A DNA stretch of 64,000 bases from Thalassotalea insulae (GTDB taxonomy: Bacteria; Pseudomonadota; Gammaproteobacteria; Enterobacterales; Alteromonadaceae), in contig NZ_BSST01000001.1 in assembly GCF_030161395.1 (NCBI RefSeq), positions 3,968,001 through 4,032,000 on the forward strand, written 5' to 3'. The position numbers and the translations under genes were made by a program. Shown here one piece after another: positions 29,740 to 38,478 of the stretch (positions are counted from its first letter, which is position 1; every line of letters begins with the position of its first letter). The notes beneath the pieces were generated by a model. The model was not told where the DNA came from, ran no database searches, and saw only the letters and a program-made list of their open reading frames with translations.

Positions 29740-30783
29740 TTATTTGCCAGCGTTAGCAATAATCTCCCGTGCCATTTCATCGGCAACAACGCCTGTTGGC
29801 TTATCTTGTTTGGCTGCGTTTTCAAATACCGTCATTAAGGTGTCGTAGATTTTTTCTACTAAACGCGTCGCTTCTTCTGCACAATAAGGTTCAGGGTAAA
29901 TTTCTAATGAGACATTAATAATACCGCCAGCGTTAATAACGTAGTCTGGCACGTATAAAATACCTCTATCTTTTAACAGCTGGTCGTGTTTGTTTTGTGC
30001 CAATTGATTGTTCGCACAACCAGCAATAATCGATGCTTTGAGTTGATCTATGGTATCGTCATTAATCGATGCGCCTAGCGCACAAGGAGAAAATACATCT
30101 ACGTCTTGTGAGTATATTTCATCAAGGCCTACTACTTTGGCATTAAACTCTGTTGCAGCTTTGTCCAGTGCTTCTTGATTAATATCAGTCACTACTAGCT
30201 CAGCACCAGCTGCATGTAATTTTTCACAAAGATTATAACCGACACTGCCAAGACCTTGTACCGCGACTTTAATACCGGTTAAATCGTCTTTACCTAGTTT
30301 GAACTTAACCGCAGCTTTAATGCCTAAAAAAGTACCTAATGCGGTAAATGGTGCAGGGTTACCACTTTTACCATCCAGGCCAGCGACGAAATCAGTTACC
30401 TGATTAACGGTTGCCATATCAGTAGTGGTGATATTGACATCTTCGGCAGTATAATAACGACCATTAAGGTTGTTCACTGAATGACCAAACGCCTTAAATA
30501 ATTCTTCTGATTTAATCGATTTAGGATCGCCGATAATGACTGCTTTACCGCCACCTAGTTTTAATCCTGCCATTGCATTTTTATAAGTCATGCCGCGAGA
30601 AAGGCGCAGAACATCGGTTAATGCAGCTTCATCACTAGCATAGTTCCAAAAACGACAGCCTCCAGCTGCGGGACCGAGTGTGGTACTGTGAACGGCAATA
30701 ATTGCTTTTAAGCCAGTCTTTTCATCGCTACAAAATACAACTTGTTCATGATCGTCGAAATCTACTAAATCGAAAAATGCCAC
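29740..30783 (-). CDS. Glu/Leu/Phe/Val dehydrogenase, leucine dehydrogenase type
   Basis: The enzyme reversibly deaminates branched-chain amino acids with NAD+. About 347 residues with STTLGPAAGGCRFWNYASDEAALTDVLRLSRGMTYKNAMAGLKLGGGKAVI, which carries both catalytic lysines, and the Rossmann motif VAVQGLGSVGYNLCEKLHAAGAELVVTDIN. Start set at GTG 30783 because GGAGAAAACGCA precedes it and leucine dehydrogenases begin FFDLVDFDDHEQVVF. An in-frame ATG 21 codons upstream would add an unlikely basic stretch. Confidence 0.9.
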   Translation of the reverse strand: MAFFDLVDFDDHEQVVFCSDEKTGLKAIIAVHSTTLGPAAGGCRFWNYASDEAALTDVLRLSRGMTYKNAMAGLKLGGGKAVIIGDPKSIKSEELFKAFGHSVNNLNGRYYTAEDVNITTTDMATVNQVTDFVAGLDGKSGNPAPFTALGTFLGIKAAVKFKLGKDDLTGIKVAVQGLGSVGYNLCEKLHAAGAELVVTDINQEALDKAATEFNAKVVGLDEIYSQDVDVFSPCALGASINDDTIDQLKASIIAGCANNQLAQNKHDQLLKDRGILYVPDYVINAGGIINVSLEIYPEPYCAEEATRLVEKIYDTLMTVFENAAKQDKPTGVVADEMAREIIANAGK

Positions 30784-30966
30784 TGCGTTTTCTCCGTGGT
30801 TAGAATTAATAATGTAGTTTATGTTGTAATATTTCTTGGTGCGCACAATAGCATTAAGAATAGGGGATAGCTAGCTTGGAAATTAAAAAAAACCGACCAA
30901 TTATTTGCGTGTTTGTTGCTAAATTTATACAGGTCTAATGGATGGGATATTTATTAGAATAGTGCG

Positions 30967-31428
30967 TTAATGTGTGAGGTAATAGTTGGCTTGTTTGATA
31001 CTGTCGACTGAACATACCATACGTTGCCGTGGCATGCCTGCTTCCATAAATACAGCACCGGCACTGATAAAATTAAACTTTCTAAAGTATTCAACAGATT
31101 CGAGCGGACTATAGATAAATACTTCGTTTAAGTCGATATCTTTGGCAATCGATAATAATCCCTGCATTACCTTGTGATCGACATTATGTTTACGATAGGA
31201 CATTAATACTGCGATGCGAGAAATTTCACCCGTGGAGAGGATCCTGCCAGTTGCTACCGGTTCTTGAGTGACATCATCACAGACCAGCATGTGATAGGCA
31301 TAGCGATCCTTTTTATCAAACTCAACCTTTTTAGGAATGCGCCATTCGCAGACAAATACTTTTTCTCTGACATCTTTGAGCAGGGGAGCGGCTTGCTCCC
31401 ACTGAACTCGACAAATACTAAACGACAT
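30967..31428 (-). CDS. GNAT-family N-acetyltransferase
   Basis: A 153-residue protein with the GNAT order: N-terminal VREKVFVCEWRIPKKVEFDKKDRYAYHMLVCD, then ATGRILSTGEISRIAVLMSYRKHNVDHKVM, the acetyl-CoA-binding strand and loop, then FIYSPLESVEYFRKFNFISAG. This layout resembles ElaA-like or GNAT proteins that act on small amines; the substrate is unknown. It follows roxA after four bases, so the two are cotranscribed. Confidence 0.85.
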   Translation of the reverse strand: MSFSICRVQWEQAAPLLKDVREKVFVCEWRIPKKVEFDKKDRYAYHMLVCDDVTQEPVATGRILSTGEISRIAVLMSYRKHNVDHKVMQGLLSIAKDIDLNEVFIYSPLESVEYFRKFNFISAGAVFMEAGMPRQRMVCSVDSIKQANYYLTH

Positions 31429-31432
31429 CGCT

Positions 31433-32584
31433 CTAATCTATATACCAGTATCCCTTATTTAAAACTCTAGTTAACAACTGGTTATTTTTCAAACTATCCA
31501 TGAAACTTTTTGCCTGCTTTGTGGTCAAAGGGGCGCTTCCTGCAAGTAATTTTCCTAATTCTTCTGTTTCATCAGTTAGTTGGAATTTATCGCCGTTAAT
31601 AAAAAGGTTTTTATCTGGCTGGTCACAGATCAATGCTTTGATGCCTGAAACTGGCAGAAATTGAATGCTGTCATCTTCAGTAAAACCGGCGACCTGTTCA
31701 TCGGTAAATGGCTCCATTGGGATCAGTAACTCTAGCGCATGATGACTTTGTGTCAGGTAGCGGGCGATAAATTGCGGAAATAATTGTTCATTATTCACTT
31801 CTGCCAGCATAAAAGACTTTAAGGCCGCAATATCATCCGATGCCAGTATTTCTGGCTCGTTAGTTGTTTGGCGCTGTTGATCACCAAAACGCTGTTCACC
31901 AATATTATTATCGATTAGCTGATCAGCAAATCCCGACCATAAATCCTGGCTTGATGGTGCTTGAAAGCCAATAGAAAAATTTAATGAATTTTCAATCGAC
32001 ACACCGTTATGCGGATGATTGGGGGGAATGTAAAGCAAATCGCCAGCTTCTGTGATCTCATCAATGATAGGGGTAAAATCACTGACCTGTTTTAAATCTG
32101 GGTGCGGCAATTGGGTTGCTAAGGTAGTATCAGGTAAACCGACTTGCCAGCGACGTTTTCCTTTACCTTGTAAAATAAAGACATCGTATTGATCCAAATG
32201 TGGACCGACACCACCATTAGGTGTTGAAAAGCTGACCATTACATCATCGATGCGCCAGCGAGGAATAAAATCAATTAATGAAATTAAATCGTTAGTTTGC
32301 CGTGACCAGTTATTGACAGCCTGTACTAATAAGGTCCAGTTTTGCTCACCAAATTGCTCAAAACTTTCAAACGGCCCATGACTGACTTGCCATTGTTGTT
32401 GTTCGTCTTGTGCAACGATACGAGATTCAATTTCCTGCTCCATCGCAAGTCCGGCTAACTCATCGGCTTCAATTGTGCCCTGAAACCCTGGCAGAGCACT
32501 CTTAATAAGGAGAGGTTTTTTTTGCCAGTATTCTGTTAAGAACTGCTCGGGAGTTAAGTCCCCCCAGTTAATTGCAAATGTCAT
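31433..32584 (-). CDS. roxA: Ribosomal protein uL16 3-hydroxylase RoxA (YcfD), JmjC-type cupin
   Basis: RoxA is a 2-oxoglutarate/Fe(II) oxygenase that hydroxylates an arginine in ribosomal protein uL16. About 383 residues: WGDLTPEQFLTEYWQKKPLLIKSALP start, iron-binding HxD in GPHLDQYDVFILQGKGKRRWQVG, and the third ligand in PPNHPHNGVSIENSLNFSIGF. Start set at ATG 32584 because GGAAG lies just before it. In E. coli ycfD also lies near the purB region, which fits. Confidence 0.92.
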   Translation of the reverse strand: MTFAINWGDLTPEQFLTEYWQKKPLLIKSALPGFQGTIEADELAGLAMEQEIESRIVAQDEQQQWQVSHGPFESFEQFGEQNWTLLVQAVNNWSRQTNDLISLIDFIPRWRIDDVMVSFSTPNGGVGPHLDQYDVFILQGKGKRRWQVGLPDTTLATQLPHPDLKQVSDFTPIIDEITEAGDLLYIPPNHPHNGVSIENSLNFSIGFQAPSSQDLWSGFADQLIDNNIGEQRFGDQQRQTTNEPEILASDDIAALKSFMLAEVNNEQLFPQFIARYLTQSHHALELLIPMEPFTDEQVAGFTEDDSIQFLPVSGIKALICDQPDKNLFINGDKFQLTDETEELGKLLAGSAPLTTKQAKSFMDSLKNNQLLTRVLNKGYWYID

Positions 32585-32611
32585 GTTATCTTCCATCAGT
32601 TTAGGCAAATA

Positions 32612-32635
32612 AAAAGGAACCTCTTGGTTCCTTTT
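32612..32635 (-). terminator. Rho-independent terminator after purB
   Basis: AAAAGGAACC and GGTTCCTTTT form a ten-pair stem with a four-base loop. On the minus strand it follows the purB stop and precedes roxA. Confidence 0.88.
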
Positions 32636-32658
32636 AAAATTTACTTGTCATTTAGGCA

Positions 32659-34029
32659 TTAGTCTAATTCGGCAATAAATGATACAGCGCGGCCTATGTA
32701 GCTTGCTGGTGTCATTTCACGTAATGAAGCTTTTGCCGCTTCTGGTAATTCCAGATTGTCGATAAACTCACGCATTGAATCGCCATTAACACGCTTACCA
32801 CGGGTTAATTCTTTTAATTTTTCGTATGGTTTTTCGATGCCGTAACGACGCATTACTGTTTGTACCGGTTCTGCGAGTACTTCCCAGTTTTGATCTAATT
32901 CAGCACGTAAATTTTCTTCATTTACTTGTAATTTGCTAATGCCTTTTAAGGTGGCAGCATAAGCGATTAATGAATGTCCAAAACCAACACCTAGATTACG
33001 TAATACGGTAGAGTCAGTTAAATCACGTTGCCAGCGAGATACAGGTAATTTTTGTGCTAGGTGGCTAAATAATGCGTTAGCTATGCCTAAGTTACCTTCT
33101 GAGTTTTCAAAATCAATCGGGTTAACTTTATGTGGCATGGTCGATGAACCGATTTCACCAGCAATCGTTTTCTGCTTGAAGTGTCCTAAGGCGATATAGC
33201 CCCAAACGTCGCGGTCAAAGTCGATTAAAATTGTGTTTAATCGCGCAACGGCATCAAATAATTCTGCGATATAATCGTGTGGCTCAATTTGTGTGGTAAA
33301 GGCATTCCAGGTTAAGCCTAATGAAGTAACAAATTCTTCAGAGAAGTTGTGCCAGTTAACTTCAGGGTAAGCAGAAAGGTGTGCATTGTAGTTACCAACC
33401 GCGCCATTGATTTTACCTAAAAATTCGATGTTAGCAATTTGCTCGCGTTGACGTTTTAAGCGAATATAAACGTTAGCAAATTCTTTACCCATAGTGGATG
33501 GTGACGCAGGTTGACCGTGGGTACGACACATCATAGGGATGGCTTGATATTCAATCGCTAATGCTTTAATTTCCGCTAAAATCTCATCAATTACCGGTAA
33601 GAGTACTTGTTCACGACATTCTTTTAGCATTAAACCGTGAGACAGATTATTGATATCTTCAGACGTACAGGCAAAGTGAATAAACTCAGTGACGGCATTT
33701 AATTCTTCATTATTAGCCACTTGTTCTTTTAAGAAATATTCTACGGCTTTAACGTCATGGTTAGTGGTCGCTTCAATGGTTTTAATGCGTAGGGCATCTT
33801 GTTCACTAAAGTTTGCTACTATGGCATCTAATACCGCGTTTGCGTCGGCCGAAAATGCTGGAACTTCTTGGATTTGTGCGGTTGCGGCTAATTTTTGTAA
33901 CCAGCGTACTTCTACCGTGACTCGGTATTTGATTAAACCAAATTCGCTGAAAATAGGGCGAAGCGCTTTGACTTTACTGCCGTAACGACCATCGACTGGT
34001 GAAATTGCACTTAAAGCTGAAAGTTCCAT
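32659..34029 (-). CDS. purB: Adenylosuccinate lyase
   Basis: PurB makes AMP from adenylosuccinate and AICAR from SAICAR in purine synthesis. 456 residues with MELSALSAISPVDGRYGSKV at the start and the fumarase-superfamily signature SSTMPHKVNPIDFEN, as in E. coli PurB. AGGAAC precedes the ATG. It is the last gene of the rluE-nudJ-mnmA-hflD-purB string. Confidence 0.97.
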   Translation of the reverse strand: MELSALSAISPVDGRYGSKVKALRPIFSEFGLIKYRVTVEVRWLQKLAATAQIQEVPAFSADANAVLDAIVANFSEQDALRIKTIEATTNHDVKAVEYFLKEQVANNEELNAVTEFIHFACTSEDINNLSHGLMLKECREQVLLPVIDEILAEIKALAIEYQAIPMMCRTHGQPASPSTMGKEFANVYIRLKRQREQIANIEFLGKINGAVGNYNAHLSAYPEVNWHNFSEEFVTSLGLTWNAFTTQIEPHDYIAELFDAVARLNTILIDFDRDVWGYIALGHFKQKTIAGEIGSSTMPHKVNPIDFENSEGNLGIANALFSHLAQKLPVSRWQRDLTDSTVLRNLGVGFGHSLIAYAATLKGISKLQVNEENLRAELDQNWEVLAEPVQTVMRRYGIEKPYEKLKELTRGKRVNGDSMREFIDNLELPEAAKASLREMTPASYIGRAVSFIAELD

Positions 34030-34086
34030 AATAAGTTCCTAATTGAGTTAACTTACAAATTATCGATTAAAAAGTTGTGTAAAAAA

Positions 34087-34710
34087 TTAAACCTGTTTGA
34101 GCAATTGCTCGGCACATTCAACAATTTTTGAACGTGAAAATAATATGTTTCGCCTTTTACCGCCGACTTGGCGCCATAAAACAGCAGAACGAATACCGGC
34201 TAATAATAAGGCGCGTATTTTATGCTGGTTGCCTGATTGTTTCAGTATTTCCGGGTTGCCGGCAACTTGTATTGGCGACCCTAGCGGGCTGATAATATCG
34301 CTATAAATGCTGGCGAGGCTGGCAATTAAGGTCTCACTGTTAATATCATAGTGAGCCAATTGACGTTGGCATTGTTCAATTCGTTGGCCAAGGGCAGCGA
34401 GTTTTTTCGGCTGTTTGGTTAATCGTCGTTCTAAACTTAACAGGCTGACCACATAACGGGTAATTTCAGGATCTTTTTGTTTGGCCTGATTACCTAAATG
34501 GGTCACTAATGTTTTTAAACCGAGCGATAAATTAGCGAGTTCACCACCATAAACCTCTAAGGTATTATCTGGCGACGTAACCATGATACTGTTAAGCAGA
34601 CTGGTATAATCCTGCTCATTTGACTGGCCTTGACGCGCAAGCTTTTGTACTAGCTCTGCTACCTGACAGATAGCTGCTAAAGTGAGCGTTTGTTCATTAA
34701 GTTGTTGCAT
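34087..34710 (-). CDS. hflD: High frequency lysogenization protein HflD homolog
   Basis: A 207-residue, mainly helical protein at the position and length of E. coli HflD, between mnmA and purB. Landmarks are LAAICQVAELVQKLARQGQ, ALGQRIEQCQRQLAHYD and IRALLLAGIRSAVLWRQVGGKRR, which are well conserved in HflD. HflD is a membrane-associated protein that modulates lambda CII; its normal cell role is unclear. Confidence 0.92.
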   Translation of the reverse strand: MQQLNEQTLTLAAICQVAELVQKLARQGQSNEQDYTSLLNSIMVTSPDNTLEVYGGELANLSLGLKTLVTHLGNQAKQKDPEITRYVVSLLSLERRLTKQPKKLAALGQRIEQCQRQLAHYDINSETLIASLASIYSDIISPLGSPIQVAGNPEILKQSGNQHKIRALLLAGIRSAVLWRQVGGKRRNILFSRSKIVECAEQLLKQV

Positions 34711-34736
34711 AAAAATTATAAAACCCTGAAGAAGAC

Positions 34737-35867
34737 TTAACGAATAAGCGTATTGATAATGCCGCCACCTAAGCAGACATCATCTTGATAAAAAACCACT
34801 GATTGTCCAGGTGTGACTGAGCTTTGCGCTTGCTCGAACATGACAGTGAACGCGTCGCTGTTGTCACTATCAGGAGTTAAGGTACAACTGACATCTTGCT
34901 GACGGTAGCGGGTTTTCACTGTACATTTTATTGGCCCGGTTAATGGTTCACGTTTTACTAAGTGTAATTGGTCACCATATAAACCGTTGGAAAACAACCG
35001 AGGGTGATCATGTCCTTGACCGACGATTAACACGTTACGATCAAGATCTTTATCTACTACATACCAAGGGGCTTCGCCGGCATTGGCTAATCCACCGATA
35101 CGTAATCCTTTGCGCTGACCTAACGTGTGATACATCAATCCATCATGTTCACCAATTACTTCACCTTCGGCAGATTCAATTTTACCCGGTTGTGCCGGTA
35201 AATATTGCTGCAAAAAGTCCTTAAACTTACGTTCGCCGATAAAACAAATGCCGGTACTGTCTTTTTTATTAGCTGTCACCAGATCTGCCTGTTCAGCAAT
35301 CGCGCGCACTTGTGGTTTTTCAATATCACCGACCGGAAACAATGTGTTACCTATTTGCTCGTGGCTTAAGGTATATAAAAAGTAGCTTTGGTCTTTGTTA
35401 TTGTCTAAACCGCGCAGCATGGTCCATTTGCCATCACGAAATTCACGTTTGACATAGTGACCAGTCGCGATGTAGTCGGCGCCAAGATCTTCGCAAGCAA
35501 ATTCTAAAAATGCTTTAAACTTGATCTCTTTATTACACATGATGTCAGGGTTAGGGGTTCTGCCTGCTTTATATTCGGCGAGAAAGTACTCAAAGACATT
35601 GTCCCAATATTCGGTGGCAAAATTAATAGTGTGCAGTTTGATACCAAGCTTTTGACAAACCTGCTCGGCGTCTTTTAAATCTTCAGCGGCGGCGCAGTAT
35701 TCATCGGTATCGTCTTCTTCCCAGTTTTTCATAAACAGGCCTTCGACTTGATATCCTTGTTGGATCAGCAAGTGGGCAGAAACAGAAGAATCGACACCAC
35801 CAGACATACCGACGATAACTTTGGTATTTTTGGGATCTTTCACTACTAATTGCTCGTTTGGTGACAT
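34737..35867 (-). CDS. mnmA: tRNA-specific 2-thiouridylase MnmA
   Basis: MnmA thiolates uridine 34 of Lys, Glu and Gln tRNAs using a persulfide relay. 376 residues with the PP-loop VGMSGGVDSSVSAHLL, the catalytic-cysteine blocks NPDIMCNKEIKF and STGICFIGERKF, and C-terminal GQSVVFYQDDVCLGGGII. It sits in the conserved nudJ-mnmA-hflD order. Confidence 0.97.
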   Translation of the reverse strand: MSPNEQLVVKDPKNTKVIVGMSGGVDSSVSAHLLIQQGYQVEGLFMKNWEEDDTDEYCAAAEDLKDAEQVCQKLGIKLHTINFATEYWDNVFEYFLAEYKAGRTPNPDIMCNKEIKFKAFLEFACEDLGADYIATGHYVKREFRDGKWTMLRGLDNNKDQSYFLYTLSHEQIGNTLFPVGDIEKPQVRAIAEQADLVTANKKDSTGICFIGERKFKDFLQQYLPAQPGKIESAEGEVIGEHDGLMYHTLGQRKGLRIGGLANAGEAPWYVVDKDLDRNVLIVGQGHDHPRLFSNGLYGDQLHLVKREPLTGPIKCTVKTRYRQQDVSCTLTPDSDNSDAFTVMFEQAQSSVTPGQSVVFYQDDVCLGGGIINTLIR

Positions 35868-35944
35868 TTAAAATTATGAGTCTTAATAAAATGGCGCGAA
35901 ATTATAGCACGGAGTATTAACCGGATATAGTACCTGCTATGAGA

Positions 35945-36421
35945 TTAAAGGTTAGATTTGAATAAAGTTAAGTGAATTTTTTGACCGTTCAAATAATCTT
36001 TAATGCAATCAAGTACCATAGTGCTACGTAATTGTGCTTTTTTAGCGTTAATTTCTGCTAACGTTAGCCAATGTGTGGCTAATATTTCTTCGTCTTGCGG
36101 GCAGGTATCAGGAAACTCGTTAAGTTCAATAACAAAGCAAAAACGTAGGAAATATAAGTTAAGCTCCGGGCGGTGAAAATAATAAATGCCGCTGCAATAG
36201 TCGGGGGTAAGTTCCAGCCCTGTTTCTTCCTGTAGTTCTCTTTTGGCGGCAGCTAGCAGGTTTTCATTCGCTTCCAGGTGTCCCGCTGGCTGGTTAAAAA
36301 CATGTACGCCATTTTCTATTTCTTCCACTAATAAAAACTTGCCCTGACAATGTACGACTACAGCGACTGTAGTATTAGGCTTAAATTGTTGTTCTGAGTG
36401 TGGGTTAGCCGTTGTTATCAT
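35945..36421 (-). CDS. nudJ: Nudix hydrolase NudJ
   Basis: About 158 residues. The Nudix box runs GHLEANENLLAAAKRELQEETGLEL. NudJ of E. coli (153 residues) hydrolyses thiamine diphosphate and nucleoside di/triphosphates. Start at 36421 (MITTANPH) is preferred because GAGG precedes it; an in-frame codon at 36457 is the alternative. The start overlaps the 3' end of rluE by 17 bases, showing a shared transcript. Confidence 0.92.
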   Translation of the reverse strand: MITTANPHSEQQFKPNTTVAVVVHCQGKFLLVEEIENGVHVFNQPAGHLEANENLLAAAKRELQEETGLELTPDYCSGIYYFHRPELNLYFLRFCFVIELNEFPDTCPQDEEILATHWLTLAEINAKKAQLRSTMVLDCIKDYLNGQKIHLTLFKSNL

Positions 36422-37082
36422 TGTTAACCTCTTTGTAGGCACCGTTGTCGATGCCATTAATGGTATAATTGCCTATGCTATAACGGATCAGTCTTAAGGT
36501 TGGAAAACCGATATGTGCGGTCATCCGCCTAACTTGCCGGTTTCTTCCTTCGGTAATACTAATACTTAGCCAGGTGGTGGGAATATTGGCGCGCTCTCTA
36601 ATTGGCGGAGTGCGAGGCCAAATATCTGGTTCATCCATTATTTTTACCTTGGCCGGTTTTGTTGGGCCGTCTTTTAAATCAATGCCTTTACGTAATTTAT
36701 CCAAGTCAGTTTCCAGCGGGCTACCTTCAACTTGTACCCAATACGTTTTAGCGGTTTTCTTTTTTGGGGTAGCCAGTTGATGCTGCAATTTACCGTCATT
36801 GGTTAATAGCAATAAACCTTCGCTGTCACGATCCAACCTGCCAGCAGCATAGACATCAGGAATCGCAATAAAGTCCTTTAACGTTTTACGTTGGGATTTT
36901 AACGATTCATCATCGGTAAACTGGCTAAGTACATTGAAAGGCTTATTAAACAAAACGATTAACTGATTATGTTTGGCTGCTTTGCTATATGGCGGCTTCT
37001 TTCGTGAAGTGTGAACGGCTTTTGGGCGTGAGCGATTGTGCTGACGTTGTGCGGTTGCTAATTTCTTTTTAGTTTGCTTCAT
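36405..37082 (-). CDS. rluE: 23S rRNA pseudouridine(2457) synthase RluE
   Basis: RluE makes pseudouridine 2457 in 23S rRNA. The 225-residue protein has a basic N-terminal tail (KKKLATAQRQHNRSRPK), LIVLFNKPFNVLSQFTDD, the catalytic block AAGRLDRDSEGLLLLTNDGKL with Asp, and EGRNRQVRRMTAHIGFPTLRLIR. The order rluE-nudJ-mnmA-hflD-purB is that of E. coli. Confidence 0.94.
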   Translation of the reverse strand: MKQTKKKLATAQRQHNRSRPKAVHTSRKKPPYSKAAKHNQLIVLFNKPFNVLSQFTDDESLKSQRKTLKDFIAIPDVYAAGRLDRDSEGLLLLTNDGKLQHQLATPKKKTAKTYWVQVEGSPLETDLDKLRKGIDLKDGPTKPAKVKIMDEPDIWPRTPPIRERANIPTTWLSISITEGRNRQVRRMTAHIGFPTLRLIRYSIGNYTINGIDNGAYKEVNNDNNG

Positions 37083-37134
37083 GTTGGTATTTTACAAAAT
37101 ACGACTGCTGTTACCTATGATTAATTTCATGTTT

Positions 37135-38478
37135 TTAATTTGATTTAAGCATGTAAGGTAATAATATGCTTGCTATCGCACCGTCATTCGTTGGCTTATT
37201 GATTAAAGACAAATCTCCTCCATGATTAAACATGATTTGCCTACTTAAAACCAAGCCTATACCACTACCATCTTTTTTAGTGGTATAAAAAGGTATGAAC
37301 AAGTTGTCGGGGTTGCTGATACCGTTACCGTTATCGATGATATTGAGTTGTAAATACTCTCCAGATAATTGCTGGGTAATCGCCACCTTCGGGTTTTTAT
37401 TGCCTTCCATTGCTTGCAGAGCGTTTTTTAGCAAGTTAACGATTACCTGAGCAATCTGATTTGGATCTGCGTAGATATCCGTATCCTCTACCGCGTTAGC
37501 ATCAACGGTTAATTTGGGGAATAGGGATACTTGTTGTTTTATCAGCTGCATTAAAGAAAAAACTGATTTTTCCGGTTCAGGCAGTCGGGTTAATGATTGG
37601 TATTCTTTAATAAAACTATTAAGCATGAGTGCTCGTTGTGTCATTATCGCGAGACCATCGCTTATATCAGATTTACCTTCGAACTGGCCAGTTTCATTAT
37701 TTAGGATATTGGTGAGTGATTCACCAATGGAGGATATTGGCGCCAGGGAGTTGTTTATCTCGTGACTAAGGACACGAAGCAAACGTTGCCAAGCGACACG
37801 CTCTTCATTTTGCAGTAATTTCTGTACATCATTTAGGAATAACAAGGTATGCTTTTGGCCATTAAGCTGGTAATTGTCGTTCTGCAAGAATACACGCTTT
37901 TGAATTTTATCCGTCGTTAAGGTCACAATCTGCTGAAATCTTTGCTCCAGCACATTATTTTGTAACCCGAGCATTTCAATCGGCATGCCGATCATCTCTT
38001 CCTGAAGATGGAATAACTGTTCGGCTTTGGGGTTAAGCAGGGTGATGATGCCATTGTGATCAACACAAATAACCGCAACATTGATATGCTCTAATACTTT
38101 AGACATCGCGATGTGATGCTCTTTCGATAGCAGCCTTTGTTCCGCCAGCTGTTCTGCAGCGATATTGATCACCTGATTGAGTTCGGCTAGCGCGCCACTT
38201 TTCACCGCGGAATTAGGCCTTAATGTAGTGTCTCCCACAATTAATGATTCGATAACATTGGTGGTCGTTCTTAATTGATTGCTGAGTCGGCGCCAGATAA
38301 ATATATGGCCGATGAAGAGTACGCTACTACAAAACACAAAGATAATGATTTTTAAGTAAATTGATATCTCTGCCAAATAAAGAAATACCGCTAACAGCAG
38401 ACCGGGCACAAGCGACAGATAAAGGCTGGTTTTGGTGATTTGTCGTTCAAACGACTCATGGCGGTTCGTGTTTTTCAT
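37135..38478 (-). CDS. Sensor histidine kinase with PAS domain
   Basis: A 447-residue inner-membrane kinase: two close membrane helices at residues ~18-62, a HAMP-like/linker region, a PAS domain near 115-200, the H-box LRVLSHEINNSLAPISS, N-box VIVNLLKNALQAM and G-boxes IIDNGNGIS and GSGIGLVLSR. Its ATG abuts the stop of the response regulator gene (TAAATG), so the two are coupled. The signal is unknown. With the neighbouring ABC efflux operon it probably senses a compound or envelope stress. Confidence 0.92.
   Translation of the reverse strand: MKNTNRHESFERQITKTSLYLSLVPGLLLAVFLYLAEISIYLKIIIFVFCSSVLFIGHIFIWRRLSNQLRTTTNVIESLIVGDTTLRPNSAVKSGALAELNQVINIAAEQLAEQRLLSKEHHIAMSKVLEHINVAVICVDHNGIITLLNPKAEQLFHLQEEMIGMPIEMLGLQNNVLEQRFQQIVTLTTDKIQKRVFLQNDNYQLNGQKHTLLFLNDVQKLLQNEERVAWQRLLRVLSHEINNSLAPISSIGESLTNILNNETGQFEGKSDISDGLAIMTQRALMLNSFIKEYQSLTRLPEPEKSVFSLMQLIKQQVSLFPKLTVDANAVEDTDIYADPNQIAQVIVNLLKNALQAMEGNKNPKVAITQQLSGEYLQLNIIDNGNGISNPDNLFIPFYTTKKDGSGIGLVLSRQIMFNHGGDLSLINKPTNDGAIASILLPYMLKSN

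Noticed and set aside
30784..30846. Longer leucine dehydrogenase start at 30846
   Set aside because: The extra 21 residues are basic and unlike the family, and GGAG stands right before the GTG at 30783.
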